NCBI GenBank assembly: GCA_013813145.1
Contig: JACCSE010000373.1
Location: forward strand, 1-5,757
Origin: Gemmatimonadales bacterium
GTDB lineage: Bacteria; Gemmatimonadota; Gemmatimonadetes; Gemmatimonadales; GWC2-71-9
Direction of reading: 5' to 3'
DNA length: 5,757 bases
Both the position numbers and the translations under genes were made by a program. The notes under the pieces were generated by a model. The model was not told the origin of the DNA. It was given only the letters and a program-made list of their open reading frames with translations, and did no database searches. Each line of letters starts with the position of its first letter. Position 1 is the stretch's first letter. Below, in pieces: positions 5,467 through 5,757 of this stretch.

Positions 5467-5757
5467 TCACTGCGCCGGCGGCGCTCGGAGCTTGCCCCGG
5501 TCCACCTTCCCCAGATGCGTAGTCGGCAGAGACTCGACAAAGATCACCTCGCGCGGATGCTTGTACGGCTCCAACCGCTCGCGCACAAAGGCCTTGAGCT
5601 CCTCCGCCAAGCCCTCACGGTGCTCGCGAGGGATGACATAGGCGCACGGCTTGACCAGCCCGTTGGCGTCGGCCACGCCCACCACCGCCACCTGCGACAC
5701 CGCCGGGTGGAGCAGCAGGCAGCCTTCCACCTCGGTGGCGGAGAGCCATTTGCCCGA
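5467..5757 (-). CDS. C-terminal domain of an AMP-forming acyl/aryl-CoA ligase (partial, 5' end outside window)
   Basis: The minus-strand frame is open from the window edge to TGA at 5467-5469, encoding the last 96 residues of a protein that begins beyond the window; the GTG at 5730 is an internal Val, not a start. The fragment is the small mobile AMP-binding C-terminal domain. It starts SGKWLSATEVEGCLLLHPAV, then AVVGVADANGLVKPCAYV, a helix LKAFVRERLEPYKHPR, VESLPTTHLGKVDRGKLR and a short tail. The Lys in LGKVDR sits where these enzymes carry the catalytic lysine for adenylation. The spelling SGKWLSATEVE and the GLVKP loop recall benzoate- or 4-hydroxybenzoate-CoA ligases more than long-chain FadD, but that assignment rests on recall. 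These enzymes make an acyl-adenylate from an acid and ATP and transfer it to CoA. The gene lies upstream of, and on the same strand as, the hydratase/dehydrogenase, so its product may feed that enzyme; the palindromic repeat separates the two. Confidence 0.93.
   Translation of the reverse strand, partial: SGKWLSATEVEGCLLLHPAVSQVAVVGVADANGLVKPCAYVIPREHREGLAEELKAFVRERLEPYKHPREVIFVESLPTTHLGKVDRGKLRAPPAQ

Noticed and set aside
1..5757. A novel defence, mobile or multi-gene system
   Set aside because: Every complete gene belongs to a familiar metabolic or transport family, and no nuclease, helicase, toxin, recombinase or reverse transcriptase motif was seen on either strand.

Overview
The window is G+C-rich (about two thirds by eye) bacterial DNA with tightly packed, mostly housekeeping or catabolic genes. 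Gene content, the near-absence of Shine-Dalgarno sequences at two divergent starts, and a TGTCATCCCGAGCG-type palindromic repeat would fit a soil or sediment bacterium such as Gemmatimonadota or a similar high-GC environmental phylum. This assignment is an inference from style, not proof.

Layout, left to right. Bases 1-372 (+) hold the 3' end of a secreted or surface protein, cut by the window edge. Convergent to it, 9 bp away, is a complete glycerophosphodiester phosphodiesterase (382-1170, -). A 44-bp divergent spacer (1171-1214) with two opposed -10-like boxes separates it from a 438-residue MFS_3/EntS-type drug or siderophore exporter (1215-2531, +). Pyridoxamine 5'-phosphate oxidase pdxH (2586-3236, +) follows. 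Converging on pdxH with a 7-bp gap is a bifunctional enoyl-CoA hydratase/3-hydroxyacyl-CoA dehydrogenase of the peroxisomal EHHADH type (3244-5334, -). Upstream of it on the same strand is the C-terminal part of an AMP-forming acyl- or aryl-CoA ligase (5467-5757, -, cut by the window edge). The ligase and the bifunctional enzyme could act in series: acid activation to a CoA thioester, then hydration and oxidation in beta-oxidation or an aromatic-acid pathway.

The most notable structure is a dispersed palindromic repeat. A full copy of about 85 bp (5371-5455) sits between the ligase and the dehydrogenase and can fold on itself almost end to end. A half copy ending at the palindrome's centre, preceded by a tandem partial arm (2474-2556), lies at the MFS/pdxH junction. 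There the repeat is translated: it supplies the last 19 residues and the stop codon of the MFS protein. Both copies also create spurious upstream starts for the next gene.

I found no tRNA, rRNA, CRISPR array, transposase or recognisable phage or defence system. I do not think the window contains a novel multi-gene system; its interest lies in the repeat element, the compact divergent promoter and a composition switch inside pdxH.
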